A stretch of 64,000 nucleotides of DNA from contig NZ_LR882035.1 in assembly GCF_904528075.1 (NCBI RefSeq), forward strand, positions 1,612,001-1,676,000. The letters are read 5' to 3'. This DNA comes from Agreia sp. COWG (lineage in GTDB: Bacteria; Actinomycetota; Actinomycetes; Actinomycetales; Microbacteriaceae). Made by a program: the position numbers and the translations under genes. Within the stretch, counting starts at the first letter, position 1, and each line of letters opens with the position of its first letter. The notes under the pieces were generated by a model that was given only the letters and a program-made list of their open reading frames with translations, was not told the DNA's origin and did no database searches. Of this stretch, positions 47,191-55,512 are shown piece after piece.

Positions 47191-47217
47191 TCTGTCCCGT
47201 TAGGAGACGGCGGGCGC

Positions 47218-47223
47218 TACGCT
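47218..47223 (+). promoter_or_regulatory. -10 hexamer of small Cys-rich gene (leaderless type)
   Basis: TACGCT lies 6 nt before the ATG at 47230, as in the leaderless host genes. Confidence 0.45.
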
Positions 47224-47229
47224 CTGGTC

Positions 47230-47478
47230 ATGGCTGATTCGCGCATCGTGACAGGCGACCCGCTCGATCTCGCGTGGTCTGGAAATGACCACTCGATCTG
47301 CCCCGAGTGCGGACACGAACGTGTCACACCGCAGTTTTCGATGGTCGCCTGGGTACGAATGAGAGTCGGGTTTAGAGCCCTGCCGCCGCGATGTCCGGTA
47401 ATCCTCGATTACGAAGAAGCACCCTGGGCAGAGGTCGGCCCTGAGTGCGGATGCAGGGCCCTCTTCCACTCCTCCTAG
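47230..47478 (+). CDS. Small Cys-rich, zinc-ribbon-like protein
   Basis: 82 residues. HSICPECGHERV gives a CxxC; PPRCPVI and GPECGCRALF give three further cysteines, enough for a zinc-ribbon fold. No family is recognised. The upstream TACGCT suggests its own promoter, so it may be expressed in the lysogen. Its TAG shares CTAG with the convergent tail gene. Confidence 0.6.
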   Translation: MADSRIVTGDPLDLAWSGNDHSICPECGHERVTPQFSMVAWVRMRVGFRALPPRCPVILDYEEAPWAEVGPECGCRALFHSS

Positions 47479-49406
47479 AGCCGGTTCGGCGTGACTGGGA
47501 GTGCCACGCCTCCCTTGTTGATGTAGGTACGTCGATCGATTACACCGCGCACAGCCTCGGCCGCCTTTGGTGCGATCGTGCGAGTGTTGACGAAACCGTA
47601 GGGGTGCACACTGTCTGAGGATTCAGCGAACGCGAACCAGCCGGTAGTGTCCACGTACCGCACCCGACCCGATGCGACTTGGGCTACTGCTGCCTGCAGC
47701 GGCGCGGCCTGACGTGCCACCAGCGGCCGGAAGACCAGAATCTGTGTCGTGATCGGTGTCGCCGCGAGCATGGCCGTCAGGACAGCGACGGCTTCGGGAG
47801 TAATCCCCGTCTGGTCAGCGCCCCCGTCATTGTGTCCGAGAGCGATGATGATCAGATCGGGGATCGGGTCCGCGAACGTCCTAGCAGGCCCTCCACCCCA
47901 GAGCAGGTTGAACGACTGCGAGAGCTTCGGCACACCCCCCTGGCCCGAGCCGAGCCAACGCGTGCCACCGAACCCTATGACGCCGACCTCCGCGCCGAGC
48001 AAACGGCCCAAAAGGTAAGACCAGGAGCACGTCGCATCGGACCCGTCAGGCGTGGTCACGTTCGTCAATGTCTTGTAGCCCTCGACGATGCTGTCGCCGA
48101 AGATCAGAACGTTCCGAGCGGCTTTCGTGGTCGTCTTGATCGTGGCGGCGGCGGGCGCAATGACCTTGATTCCGGTGAGCGAAACGTAGGCGTTCTGCGG
48201 GGTCCATCGGGTGACAAACTCAGAGGTTGATTGAACGACGACCTCGAGGACGTGCTCACCCCACGCGTTCGTCGTGGGGATTTGTAGAGCAACGCTGGTG
48301 GCGACCTCGACGGACTTCCACCCGCCGTTGTCGAGCTGATACCGCAGGAGCGGCAGGGGGGCTGTCTCATCCGCCAGGTCGAAGGTGAGGACCAGCGACG
48401 ACATGGATGCGGCAGCGAACGAGCACCGCAGGTATGCGCCAGGGTTGATAGTCTTCGCCCGCACGCTGGTCACATCCCAGTTAGACGGGCTGTAGACCAG
48501 AGATGCGTTGTTCGGGAGGAACGTGGTCGTAACACCAGCGGTGCTCGCGAGCGGGCCGACCTCGTTACCCAGCGCTGACTTCGATCCACTGTCATCGACC
48601 GCCAGGACGGCGTAGTAGTAGTTCGTCCCGACAGTCCCGGTGGTGTCCGTGTAAGTGGTCGTCCCGGCCGCAGTGGTGCCGACTGGGCTCGTGATGGCCA
48701 CCGGCGACGCCGTCGAGCGGTACACCTCATAGAACGGGATGCTGAGGTCATCCGTGGAAGCAGTCCATGAAAGAGCGACTGCTCCCGCGCCGGCTGTGCC
48801 GGTCAGGCCCGTGGGTACGGTGGGTGGCGAGCTGACGGGCACGGCGTCGACACCGCTCGCTTCGAGGTGGTAGAGCGCGATGGTTTGCGCGTCGACCGAG
48901 AATGCCGCGGCGGGCGGGGTGAATGCGGCGGTGTAGCGCACAGAGCGCGAGAAGCGCACCTCATCGATCTGGCCGGCCCACGGCAGGGTGTTCCCCGGTC
49001 CGTACATGCCGATGCCTGTGCCAGTGGGGAAGGCAAGATTTCCGACGTAGGCGGCTGATGCGCCCAACACACCGTCGACCCAGAGGCGCACGGTGGCACC
49101 GTCGTTGGTAAGAGCTAGGTGGTGCCAATTCCCGTCGGTGATCGAAATGGGTGCGTACAGTGCAGCGCCAGGGCGACCAAAACCTGCGTTGCCGGTTGTC
49201 GTCTGAATGCCGATCCACCAACCGGAAGTGTTATTTCCGACGATGATCTGCTGCGAAGTGGATGTGCCCTTAGCCCATGCTTCTAGGGTGCCGATAGAGG
49301 TGCTCAGATCGGCCGAGATAGATAGGCGTCCGGGGTTCAGCCCGTTACCGAACTTGGCTGCTCCGTAGACCGGCGTTCCTACAGCTGTTGCGTCGTGAGC
49401 ACCCAT
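47475..49406 (-). CDS. Tail protein with LamG, FN3 and SGNH hydrolase domains
   Basis: 643 residues, probably a tail appendage that binds and trims surface glycans. A LamG/concanavalin-like domain spans about 1-185 (GNWHHLALTNDGATVRLWVDG, IDEVRFSRSVRY), an FN3 domain 195-285, and a beta-rich linker 295-425. The SGNH/GDSL hydrolase at 430-620 has Ser439 in FGDSIVEG, a block III GHND (524-527) and the Asp598-x-x-His601 pair in SDSVHPYGF. The catalytic set is intact, so esterase or deacetylase activity is likely. Its ATG overlaps the previous gene by ATGA. Last gene of the late operon. Confidence 0.85.
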   Translation of the reverse strand: MGAHDATAVGTPVYGAAKFGNGLNPGRLSISADLSTSIGTLEAWAKGTSTSQQIIVGNNTSGWWIGIQTTTGNAGFGRPGAALYAPISITDGNWHHLALTNDGATVRLWVDGVLGASAAYVGNLAFPTGTGIGMYGPGNTLPWAGQIDEVRFSRSVRYTAAFTPPAAAFSVDAQTIALYHLEASGVDAVPVSSPPTVPTGLTGTAGAGAVALSWTASTDDLSIPFYEVYRSTASPVAITSPVGTTAAGTTTYTDTTGTVGTNYYYAVLAVDDSGSKSALGNEVGPLASTAGVTTTFLPNNASLVYSPSNWDVTSVRAKTINPGAYLRCSFAAASMSSLVLTFDLADETAPLPLLRYQLDNGGWKSVEVATSVALQIPTTNAWGEHVLEVVVQSTSEFVTRWTPQNAYVSLTGIKVIAPAAATIKTTTKAARNVLIFGDSIVEGYKTLTNVTTPDGSDATCSWSYLLGRLLGAEVGVIGFGGTRWLGSGQGGVPKLSQSFNLLWGGGPARTFADPIPDLIIIALGHNDGGADQTGITPEAVAVLTAMLAATPITTQILVFRPLVARQAAPLQAAVAQVASGRVRYVDTTGWFAFAESSDSVHPYGFVNTRTIAPKAAEAVRGVIDRRTYINKGGVALPVTPNRL

Positions 49407-50122
49407 CAGGAGTTATCCACCCAACTGTCGTTCGCGAGCCACGTCGTGGGCTGCACTGGGCCAATGTAGGTGACCGCGCCCGCGGGGAGGCCCGGTCTGG
49501 CCGGGTATGCGCCCGAGGTATAGATGATTGTTCCGCTCCCACCGACCGAGATAGGCAGACCATCCGGCCCTGTCAGAACACCGTCGATGACCCGGGCATA
49601 AGACCCGTTCCCCCATGCGTCGACGGCATCACGGAAGTCGGAGCTCTGGTCCTCGAAGAGGTCAGTGACGATCTCGTCGGTGGTCGTGGGGATCGCGTCG
49701 CCGATCGCCTGCGCCTGGTCGCGGTATCCCTTCGCTTCGAGGGCCGATCCTGCCGCATCTGCAGCCGAGGAGAGTGCCTCGAGGGCGGCGAGCTCTGCTC
49801 GAGCTGCCCAGGTCGGTCCGAAGCCGAGAAGATCGGTGTCGGTGATCTCGACGAGCGCGTTGAACTGCACGGGGACCGCGGACTCCGGCACCATCCACGC
49901 CTGAGTCTTCGAGAAGCCCATGCCGACGGCTGTGACCATCCACGGGCCCGGGTCGACCTGGGCCTGGCCGATGCCGTTGACGAGCTTGATGGGGGCACCG
50001 ATGGGCAGCACCACAGTGTTGCCGGAGTCGAAGGCGAACGGCGCGGCCCAGATCATCCAGAGCGTGGTCGGTGGTACCTGGGCGCCGATGTTGACGTCGA
50101 TGAGGATGGTGGTCTTCGCCAT
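49406..50122 (-). CDS. Putative minor tail/fibre protein
   Basis: 238 residues. An N-terminal beta-rich region starts MAKTTILIDVNIGAQ. An Ala-rich helical segment (about 105-135, AARAELAALEALSSAADAAGSALEAKG) looks like a short coiled-coil stalk. A Gly-rich C-terminus ends with PTTWLANDSW. This layout is common in small tail-fibre proteins. GGAGG precedes the ATG. Coupled to the LamG-SGNH gene, which suggests the two assemble together. Confidence 0.6.
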   Translation of the reverse strand: MAKTTILIDVNIGAQVPPTTLWMIWAAPFAFDSGNTVVLPIGAPIKLVNGIGQAQVDPGPWMVTAVGMGFSKTQAWMVPESAVPVQFNALVEITDTDLLGFGPTWAARAELAALEALSSAADAAGSALEAKGYRDQAQAIGDAIPTTTDEIVTDLFEDQSSDFRDAVDAWGNGSYARVIDGVLTGPDGLPISVGGSGTIIYTSGAYPARPGLPAGAVTYIGPVQPTTWLANDSWVDNS

Positions 50123-50189
50123 TACGGCCTCCAGCTATGTGGTGATGAGAATGATGAGCACGACCACCGGGGCGGCCAGAAGAAGCAGC

Positions 50190-50213
50190 GGGCGGGCGCC
50201 GAAGCACCCGCCC
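50190..50213 (-). terminator. UUCG-tetraloop terminator after holin gene
   Basis: On the minus strand GGGCGGGTGC-TTCG-GCGCCCGCCC forms a 10-bp stem (one G-T pair) with a stable UUCG loop, 7 bp after the holin stop. Confidence 0.75.
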
Positions 50214-50219
50214 CAGGGG

Positions 50220-50576
50220 TTACGCCGAGGTGGCGTCGTAGGAGCCATCGTCGCGAGCGTGCTTCGGTTCGCCGACGCGCTGCAGGGCTGCGGATGCGCC
50301 GGTCGGCTTGTAGATACCGAAGTGCAGGCCGGTGGCGATCAGGAAGGAGGTGACGGCGAGAACGAGGCCAGATCCGAGGTCGTAGGTCGTCGACGCGGCG
50401 ATCGACGCTGCGAGCTCGGTGAGGAGACCGGCGACCGACGCCAGCACGGCGAGCAGGATCGCCTTGGTGCCCGGCTTTGTGACCCGGCTGGTGACCAGGC
50501 CAACGAGCAGGGGCAGGACGGTGGAGACGAGCAGGCCAATGATGAGGGCCGGCGGGAGGTTGAAGATGATGTTCAC
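50220..50576 (-). CDS. Holin-like membrane protein
   Basis: 118 residues with about three hydrophobic helices (residues 5-30, 38-60 and 68-88) and a charged C-terminal tail (RVGEPKHARDDGSYD). Size, topology and place after the endolysin fit a phage holin that permeabilises the membrane at lysis. AAAGGACC precedes the GTG. The neighbouring membrane genes may be co-holins or antiholins. Confidence 0.65.
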   Translation of the reverse strand: MNIIFNLPPALIIGLLVSTVLPLLVGLVTSRVTKPGTKAILLAVLASVAGLLTELAASIAASTTYDLGSGLVLAVTSFLIATGLHFGIYKPTGASAALQRVGEPKHARDDGSYDATSA

Positions 50577-50609
50577 GGTATTGGTCCTTTCCGGACGTTG
50601 GTGGTGGGG

Positions 50610-50942
50610 TTAGGCCGTTTCTGCTGGCCAGGGAGCAGGCTCGATGCCCGCTTCGTTGAGCTGGCGTCGGAGCACCGAGGCGTACTCCTCGGTCTTGCGA
50701 CGCTTTCGTGCTTCCGCGTCTCTCTCGAGGGCGGCGTCTGCGACGGCATCCTCCCGATCACGGAAGGCCTTGTCGCGTTCTTCGATGGCTTTCACTCGCT
50801 GCGCCTCGAGCGAGGTATTCCTCACCCGCTCACGCCCAGCGGCGCCCGAGAGCTGCTTCATGATTCCGTTGACGAGAGCGATGAGAACCGCCCCGCCGCC
50901 GCCGGCGCCGAGAAGGGAGACGATCAGCTGTGCTGTGTCCAC
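50610..50942 (-). CDS. Membrane-anchored coiled-coil protein of lysis region
   Basis: 110 residues. One hydrophobic helix (TAQLIVSLLGAGGGGAVLIALVNGIM, about 3-28) is followed by a highly charged coiled coil (ERVRNTSLEAQRVKAIEERDKAFRDRED and on). The topology resembles phage spanin-like or holin-accessory proteins of actinophages. AAGGGGG precedes the GTG at 50940-50942. The open frame upstream overlaps another gene and is not credited. Confidence 0.55.
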   Translation of the reverse strand: MDTAQLIVSLLGAGGGGAVLIALVNGIMKQLSGAAGRERVRNTSLEAQRVKAIEERDKAFRDREDAVADAALERDAEARKRRKTEEYASVLRRQLNEAGIEPAPWPAETA

Positions 50943-50944
50943 GC

Positions 50945-51355
50945 CTACCCCCTTGGTGCGAGTTGATAGCGGCGTATCTCCATCCAGCGGATGAGCAGGA
51001 AAAGCAGAATGAGCATCGCGAACGGAAAGCCGAGCGAGGATGCCGAGGTGGACAGCACGACGGTGAGGTACATGAGCAGGCCCACCGCCGAGGAGATTAG
51101 TCCGGTCCGTTCCAGCCACCAGATTCCGGGCAGGACGGCGAGCAGACCGACGACACCGCCGAAGGTGAGGAACGCTCCGAAGATGACGGGCAGGTCCTCC
51201 CCCAGCACGTTGATGATGGATGCCGAGGGCTTCACGATCACGAAGTATCCGGCCACGGCGAAGATGCCGTAGATGAAGAACATGATGATGCGGATCACTC
51301 GTGGCTCGGCGATGAGGAGGAAGGTACGGCTCAGGAACGCCGCCACGCCTTTCAC
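50945..51355 (-). CDS. Four-helix membrane protein of lysis region
   Basis: 136 residues with four hydrophobic segments (IIMFFIYGIFAVAGYFVIV, LPVIFGAFLTFGGVVGLLAVL, SSAVGLLMYLTVVLS, FPFAMLILLFLLI) and a short basic end. Such four-helix proteins often lie beside actinophage endolysins and may act in lysis. The GTG at 51353-51355 overlaps the stop of the preceding 43-residue gene (GTGA), which favours it over the ATG 8 codons earlier. Confidence 0.55.
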   Translation of the reverse strand: MKGVAAFLSRTFLLIAEPRVIRIIMFFIYGIFAVAGYFVIVKPSASIINVLGEDLPVIFGAFLTFGGVVGLLAVLPGIWWLERTGLISSAVGLLMYLTVVLSTSASSLGFPFAMLILLFLLIRWMEIRRYQLAPRG

Positions 51356-51483
51356 CACTGCTTCGCCTCGAGTTCCCATCCGCAGCGTTCCGGGTACCGG
51401 TCGCAGTTGTGGCCGGCGCGCTCTCTGGGGCAGTTGCCAGTGCTGTGTGCGAGCCACCGATAGGCCCGTCGCCACCACGGCAT
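51352..51483 (-). CDS. 43-residue Cys-containing phage peptide
   Basis: Short gene MPWWRRAYRWLAHSTGNCPRE and on, ending QW; Trp/Arg-rich start and three Cys. ATG shares a base with the endolysin stop (TAATG), and its stop overlaps the next start (GTGA), so it is coupled on both sides. Purine-rich GGTGAA precedes it. Function unknown; the amphipathic start would suit membrane binding. Confidence 0.5.
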   Translation of the reverse strand: MPWWRRAYRWLAHSTGNCPRERAGHNCDRYPERCGWELEAKQW

Positions 51484-52358
51484 TACTTCACCGCGGCGGA
51501 GAGCGCTGCGCCGGCCTGCTTCGTGATCGCGTTCGAGATGCGGGGCACGGCCTCGTTCATGGCCGTGGCCAGAACGGCGTTCACCTTCGCGATGTCGGCG
51601 TCCGTGAACGTCGCCTGCGAGGTGAACTTGAGCGGCGCCGCCTTGAGGCCCTCGATGATGCGGCCCGCGATGGGGTCGGCTTGCTTGGAGAGTGCGTCGA
51701 TGAGCGCCGACGTCAGCTTGGCCTGGTCGAGCGCGATGCCCGTGAGGTTCGATCGAGCAATCATGCTGATGTGCCCGGCCATCATCTGCTGTTCGAGCGG
51801 GTTGAAGGTCTCCTCCTTGATGTCGATGGAGCGGCGGAACAGGTTGAGCAGCTGCATCGTGCCGATCGGTCCGATGCCGTTCTCCGTGCGGAGGTAGCCG
51901 GTGCCGCTCGTGTCCCAACTGATTTTCATGAGCGAATCTTCCGTTCCTGTCGTTGCTGCGGGGGTGTCGGCGCGCCCGAACTGGGTGTCGCGTGCGCGGT
52001 CGTACTCGAAGTGCACCTCGTCGTAGGCGTAGTTGAAGAACCAGCCGTATTTGGGGCCATTGGCGTGCATCCACGTGCGTTGTGTCGCGTTGCCGAAGTC
52101 GGCGGCGAGACCGCCTCCACGCACGTGGTTGGACGCGGTCGCGGGTCGCGCGGGGGCGTATAGATACGGCGGTCGGTTGAATGTGCCACCGCGGTCGTAC
52201 CTGTCGATGAGATCCTGCTGCTCGCCCACCGTGCGGCCCGCGCTAGCCACGTCAAACTGGTTTCCACCGGCCGCGATGTAGTCGTCCTCCGTGCGATCGA
52301 ACGACGCTGCTGCATTCGGCGCGAGCCAGAACTCTGGATGTCTTTTCAGTGCTGTCAT
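51483..52358 (-). CDS. Endolysin, M15 (VanY-like) peptidase
   Basis: 291 residues. The N-terminal M15 D-Ala-D-Ala carboxypeptidase-like domain (about 1-125) has zinc ligands His78 and Asp87 in ASNHVRGGGLAADFG and His116 in DEVHFEYD. The spacing between the first two is slightly longer than the usual SxHxxGxAxD. The C-terminal half (130-291) is helical, without a recognised wall-binding repeat. It probably cuts peptide bonds of host peptidoglycan at lysis. GGAGG lies upstream of the ATG. Confidence 0.82.
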   Translation of the reverse strand: MTALKRHPEFWLAPNAAASFDRTEDDYIAAGGNQFDVASAGRTVGEQQDLIDRYDRGGTFNRPPYLYAPARPATASNHVRGGGLAADFGNATQRTWMHANGPKYGWFFNYAYDEVHFEYDRARDTQFGRADTPAATTGTEDSLMKISWDTSGTGYLRTENGIGPIGTMQLLNLFRRSIDIKEETFNPLEQQMMAGHISMIARSNLTGIALDQAKLTSALIDALSKQADPIAGRIIEGLKAAPLKFTSQATFTDADIAKVNAVLATAMNEAVPRISNAITKQAGAALSAAVK

Positions 52359-52373
52359 GATGCCTGCCCTCCT

Positions 52374-53291
52374 CTAGGAACCGTTGGGGCCGTGGTACGT
52401 GATCGAGAGGCGCTGCTCCTCGATGATTCTTCTGACCGCCCCGAACTGGATGTAGTAGTTGATATCGAGCACGACGTCGGGTTCGAAGATGGGGATGTGG
52501 TTGACGGAGATCATGCCGATGTCTTCGCCCACGTCGATGTTCGTTCGGTACCCGAGCCCAGCGATTCCCAGCTGTGCGAAGGACCTCGCAACGGCAGGGA
52601 ATTCGAGGCGATAGCGGAGAGTGACGGAGTAGAGACCAACCTGGCGCATCCGGATGCCACCGATGACCGGCGTGAACACCTCTGCAGAACGTGGGGTTCC
52701 GCTGGGCTGAATGACAGGCAGGGAGTTGTTCCTGACCGACGTTCCCGAGTCCGCAATGAAATCGGGGAAGGTAAAAATGGAGTTCTGCGGGCCGTCCGAC
52801 ATGAAGCCGTGTGCCGGCGGCATCCGCACCGAGAGCGGCGGCTCGCGCATGTCCCAAATGCGAACGAGTGTTGACCCTGCGTTGACCCACGCCCAGCAGA
52901 TCTCCTGGTCGAACATTTCCCCCGGCTCGTCCTGGAACTCGGCGGGGAAGACCAGCGGGGGCCGCACGGGTGTTGCCGTCGACGTAGTTGGGCCGGGGAG
53001 CGCCATGAAGACGGCGCTCTTGTCTGACCAGGTGCGCCGGTTGACGATGACGTGCCACTGTCCGGCGAGCGGCGCATCGAAGTTGAGGACGACGGACTCG
53101 TCCGAGAAAGAGCGAATGAACGCTGCGTAGCCGGTGCCGGCGGCGATCGCGAGCTGCCTGTTGCCGGCGACGGCGGTTGGCTTCCAATCGGCGTCGCTTT
53201 TCACGGAGCTACGGACGCCGGCGAGCGTGAGAATCTCGGCGATTTCGCTCTCGCCGACGGATCCGCGCCAGCCAACACTTGTGACCGTCAT
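52374..53291 (-). CDS. Putative minor tail/baseplate protein
   Basis: 305 residues, beta-rich, with no recognised domain: GYAAFIRSFSDESVVLNFDAPLAGQWHVIVNRRTW and NAGSTLVRIWDMREPPL resemble the upper baseplate/receptor-binding proteins of actinophages. It lies between the Gp37-like tail gene and the endolysin, where tail-tip genes are usual. AGAGGTAA precedes the ATG. Confidence 0.6.
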   Translation of the reverse strand: MTVTSVGWRGSVGESEIAEILTLAGVRSSVKSDADWKPTAVAGNRQLAIAAGTGYAAFIRSFSDESVVLNFDAPLAGQWHVIVNRRTWSDKSAVFMALPGPTTSTATPVRPPLVFPAEFQDEPGEMFDQEICWAWVNAGSTLVRIWDMREPPLSVRMPPAHGFMSDGPQNSIFTFPDFIADSGTSVRNNSLPVIQPSGTPRSAEVFTPVIGGIRMRQVGLYSVTLRYRLEFPAVARSFAQLGIAGLGYRTNIDVGEDIGMISVNHIPIFEPDVVLDINYYIQFGAVRRIIEEQRLSITYHGPNGS

Positions 53292-53293
53292 GG

Positions 53294-54637
53294 TTACCTC
53301 TTTCTGAGAGAGTTTCGGAGGGCTGAGTCGACACCGTCGATGGCGTCCCAGAGGTTGCGGTCGGGGTCGTCGCTGCGCTTCCCGAGCACAGGGGTCGCGG
53401 AGGGTAGGCCTTCTGAGGAGAGCGAGACGGTGGCTTCCTCGATGCGGTCGGTGATGGTGATGCCGGGCGCCTGGTCGTCGTCATCGTTCTCGGATGACGC
53501 GGTGATGTAGTCGCCGAGCTGCACGCCGTGCTCGCCCATGAAGCGGAATGTCTCGGACTCTCCGATGTCGAGCGACAGTGACGAGGTCTCGGCGCCGTCT
53601 GCGAGGGCGCCGGCGCCGGCCGCGGTGAGGTAGCGGAGGAACTCGGCCTTATCGGCCGCCGGGACGTCGGCGCGCAGCGGGAAGTACTTCGGGACCTTCC
53701 GATCGTCGGCTAGGTCGTCGGGCCACGGGATCTTGCCGCCGGTCGCGTCCTTGGTGACGATGATGATGTCGCCGTATTCGTCCTCAAGCTCGGTGTCGCG
53801 GATCTGGATGAACGCGCGCGCTGCGTCTTCGCCGGCGCCCATGACGATGACGCCGGTCGCGTCGGGTGGGTTCTGCGACCATCCGCCGTCACTGATGATC
53901 GTCGACTCCGGGGTGATGACCTGCGTCCACTCGTACGGCTCGTGCACGTCGACGACGATCGTCGGGGCATCCCAGTGCTGGCCGACGGTGAGGACGAGAC
54001 CCGACCAGGTGAGGAGCTCCTGCACGGCCTCGGCGACCGGCTGGAATCGGATGTCGGGCAGCATGCCGGCTGTGCGCGCGTCTCCCCCGCGATCCTGATT
54101 CGGTGCGATCGTGATGGGACGGTGAAGCCAGTCGACGAGGTTGACCTGGATGAGGTGTTTGATCGCTGCCTCAGCGGTGTCGACGCCAGCTGGCCACAGG
54201 TAGTAGCCGTACTGGCCGGCGGTCGTTCCGGAGACGGCCGCGCCGGTCTGCCACGCCTGACCGGGCAGATCGAGCGACGTCGCTTCCAGCGGCGCGTCCG
54301 GCCTGACCAGCGCGGGTGTGTTGACAAGTAGGCGCCAGTCGTCCTGCAGCTGGTAGACCGTCGGACCACCACGGGTGAGGAACTTGCCCTGCCGAGACCG
54401 CAGCAGCCCCGACATGAGGTGTTCCCCGCGGAACCTGCACGAGAGGCGGGTGCCCTTCGTACGCAGCAGCCTGTTGATGCTGGCGTCGGCGGGGATAGAG
54501 ATCTCCGCGTGGCCCTGCGCGTTCAACCGCGGAAAGAACGAGTAGTAGTCGACGTCGCTGATCACGTTCTGGAAGCCGAGCGTCTTGTCGTAGACGCGGA
54601 TGTCGACGACGTCGTCCATGGTGAGCAGGTCGACCAT
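53294..54637 (-). CDS. Gp37-like tail protein (ReqiPepy6 type)
   Basis: 447 residues. VDIRVYDKTLGFQNVISDVDYYSFFPRLNAQGHAEISIPA and LLRTKGTRLSCRFRGEHLMSGLL match the Gp37-like tail protein family of siphoviruses, part of the tail tip or its hub. ATG at 54635-54637 overlaps the distal tail gene stop (ATGA). Open frame upstream of it is antisense-like and not credited. Confidence 0.8.
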   Translation of the reverse strand: MVDLLTMDDVVDIRVYDKTLGFQNVISDVDYYSFFPRLNAQGHAEISIPADASINRLLRTKGTRLSCRFRGEHLMSGLLRSRQGKFLTRGGPTVYQLQDDWRLLVNTPALVRPDAPLEATSLDLPGQAWQTGAAVSGTTAGQYGYYLWPAGVDTAEAAIKHLIQVNLVDWLHRPITIAPNQDRGGDARTAGMLPDIRFQPVAEAVQELLTWSGLVLTVGQHWDAPTIVVDVHEPYEWTQVITPESTIISDGGWSQNPPDATGVIVMGAGEDAARAFIQIRDTELEDEYGDIIIVTKDATGGKIPWPDDLADDRKVPKYFPLRADVPAADKAEFLRYLTAAGAGALADGAETSSLSLDIGESETFRFMGEHGVQLGDYITASSENDDDDQAPGITITDRIEEATVSLSSEGLPSATPVLGKRSDDPDRNLWDAIDGVDSALRNSLRKR

Positions 54638-55512
54638 CAGAAGCCTCTCTTGTAGAGCGGTTCGAAGGACACGAGCGTCGTCCCCGTGCCGACGGTGACG
54701 ATGTCGACGGGCGACGTCGCGCGCTTCGGGATCCGACCGCCGAAATCGAACGTGTCGAGGAGCCGGAAGACGTCCTCGTAGCTGCCGTCGGCCGCGTAGA
54801 GTCGCGCGGTCTTCCGGTTGGGTCGGGTGTCGAGCTCGAGGCGGCCGCCATCCGGTACCGCGATCTCGCCGGCGAGCGTGTGGCCGGCGACGGTGAACGA
54901 GAAGGACGCGCTCGGGCCGAGCTGGTTCCAGATCGGCCAGGCGTCTAGATCTCCGGGGTTGAAGAGCGTGGTGGCGTCGACGGTGGTGCCGGATGAGATG
55001 AAGAACGGCGGCCCGTAGCCCGTGGGTCCGAAGAAGTCCTCGTCCGCGGGAGGCGGGTCGACCTCGTAGAGCACGGTGGGTCCGCGGAACCACGGGTCGT
55101 CGGCGACGAAGTCGACGAGTACTCGCGAGTAGCCCATGAACGACGGGTCGATCTTGTGGGCCTGGCGGTTGTCGGAGCGGAACCGGGCGGCGATGTGGCG
55201 CACGTCGTTGAAGACGTCGAACACGTGCATGGTGCCGTACTCGGTGGCGGAGACTGAGTTCCAGAACGCCCGGTCGCAGGCCTGCCACTGGTTGCGCGGC
55301 AGGCCTGCGTTGATGGCGAGGCCGAGGGTCATCTCACGTTCGGGCCAGCGCACGCCCTGGAAGCGGTTGCCGTCGCTCATGGAGCTGTTCGAGGTGAGCT
55401 CTTCGGCCTCGAGCTCGCCGAATCCCTCGATGCCGTCGTCGGTGAGCCTGACGGGTCCGTCTGCGAAGTCCCAGACAGACCCGTCGACGCCTTCCCATAC
55501 GAACCTGGTCAC
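54637..55512 (-). CDS. Distal tail (Dit-like) protein
   Basis: 291 residues, typical of the Dit/tail family that forms the ring joining tail tube and tip. The N-terminal half has RPEREMTLGL-like strands and the FRSDNRQAHKIDPSFMGYSRVLVDFVADDPWF region, the hallmark found downstream of the tape measure gene. The C-terminal galectin-like domain ends VSFEPLYKRGF. ATG overlaps the tape-measure stop by 4 bp. Confidence 0.8.
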   Translation of the reverse strand: MTRFVWEGVDGSVWDFADGPVRLTDDGIEGFGELEAEELTSNSSMSDGNRFQGVRWPEREMTLGLAINAGLPRNQWQACDRAFWNSVSATEYGTMHVFDVFNDVRHIAARFRSDNRQAHKIDPSFMGYSRVLVDFVADDPWFRGPTVLYEVDPPPADEDFFGPTGYGPPFFISSGTTVDATTLFNPGDLDAWPIWNQLGPSASFSFTVAGHTLAGEIAVPDGGRLELDTRPNRKTARLYAADGSYEDVFRLLDTFDFGGRIPKRATSPVDIVTVGTGTTLVSFEPLYKRGF

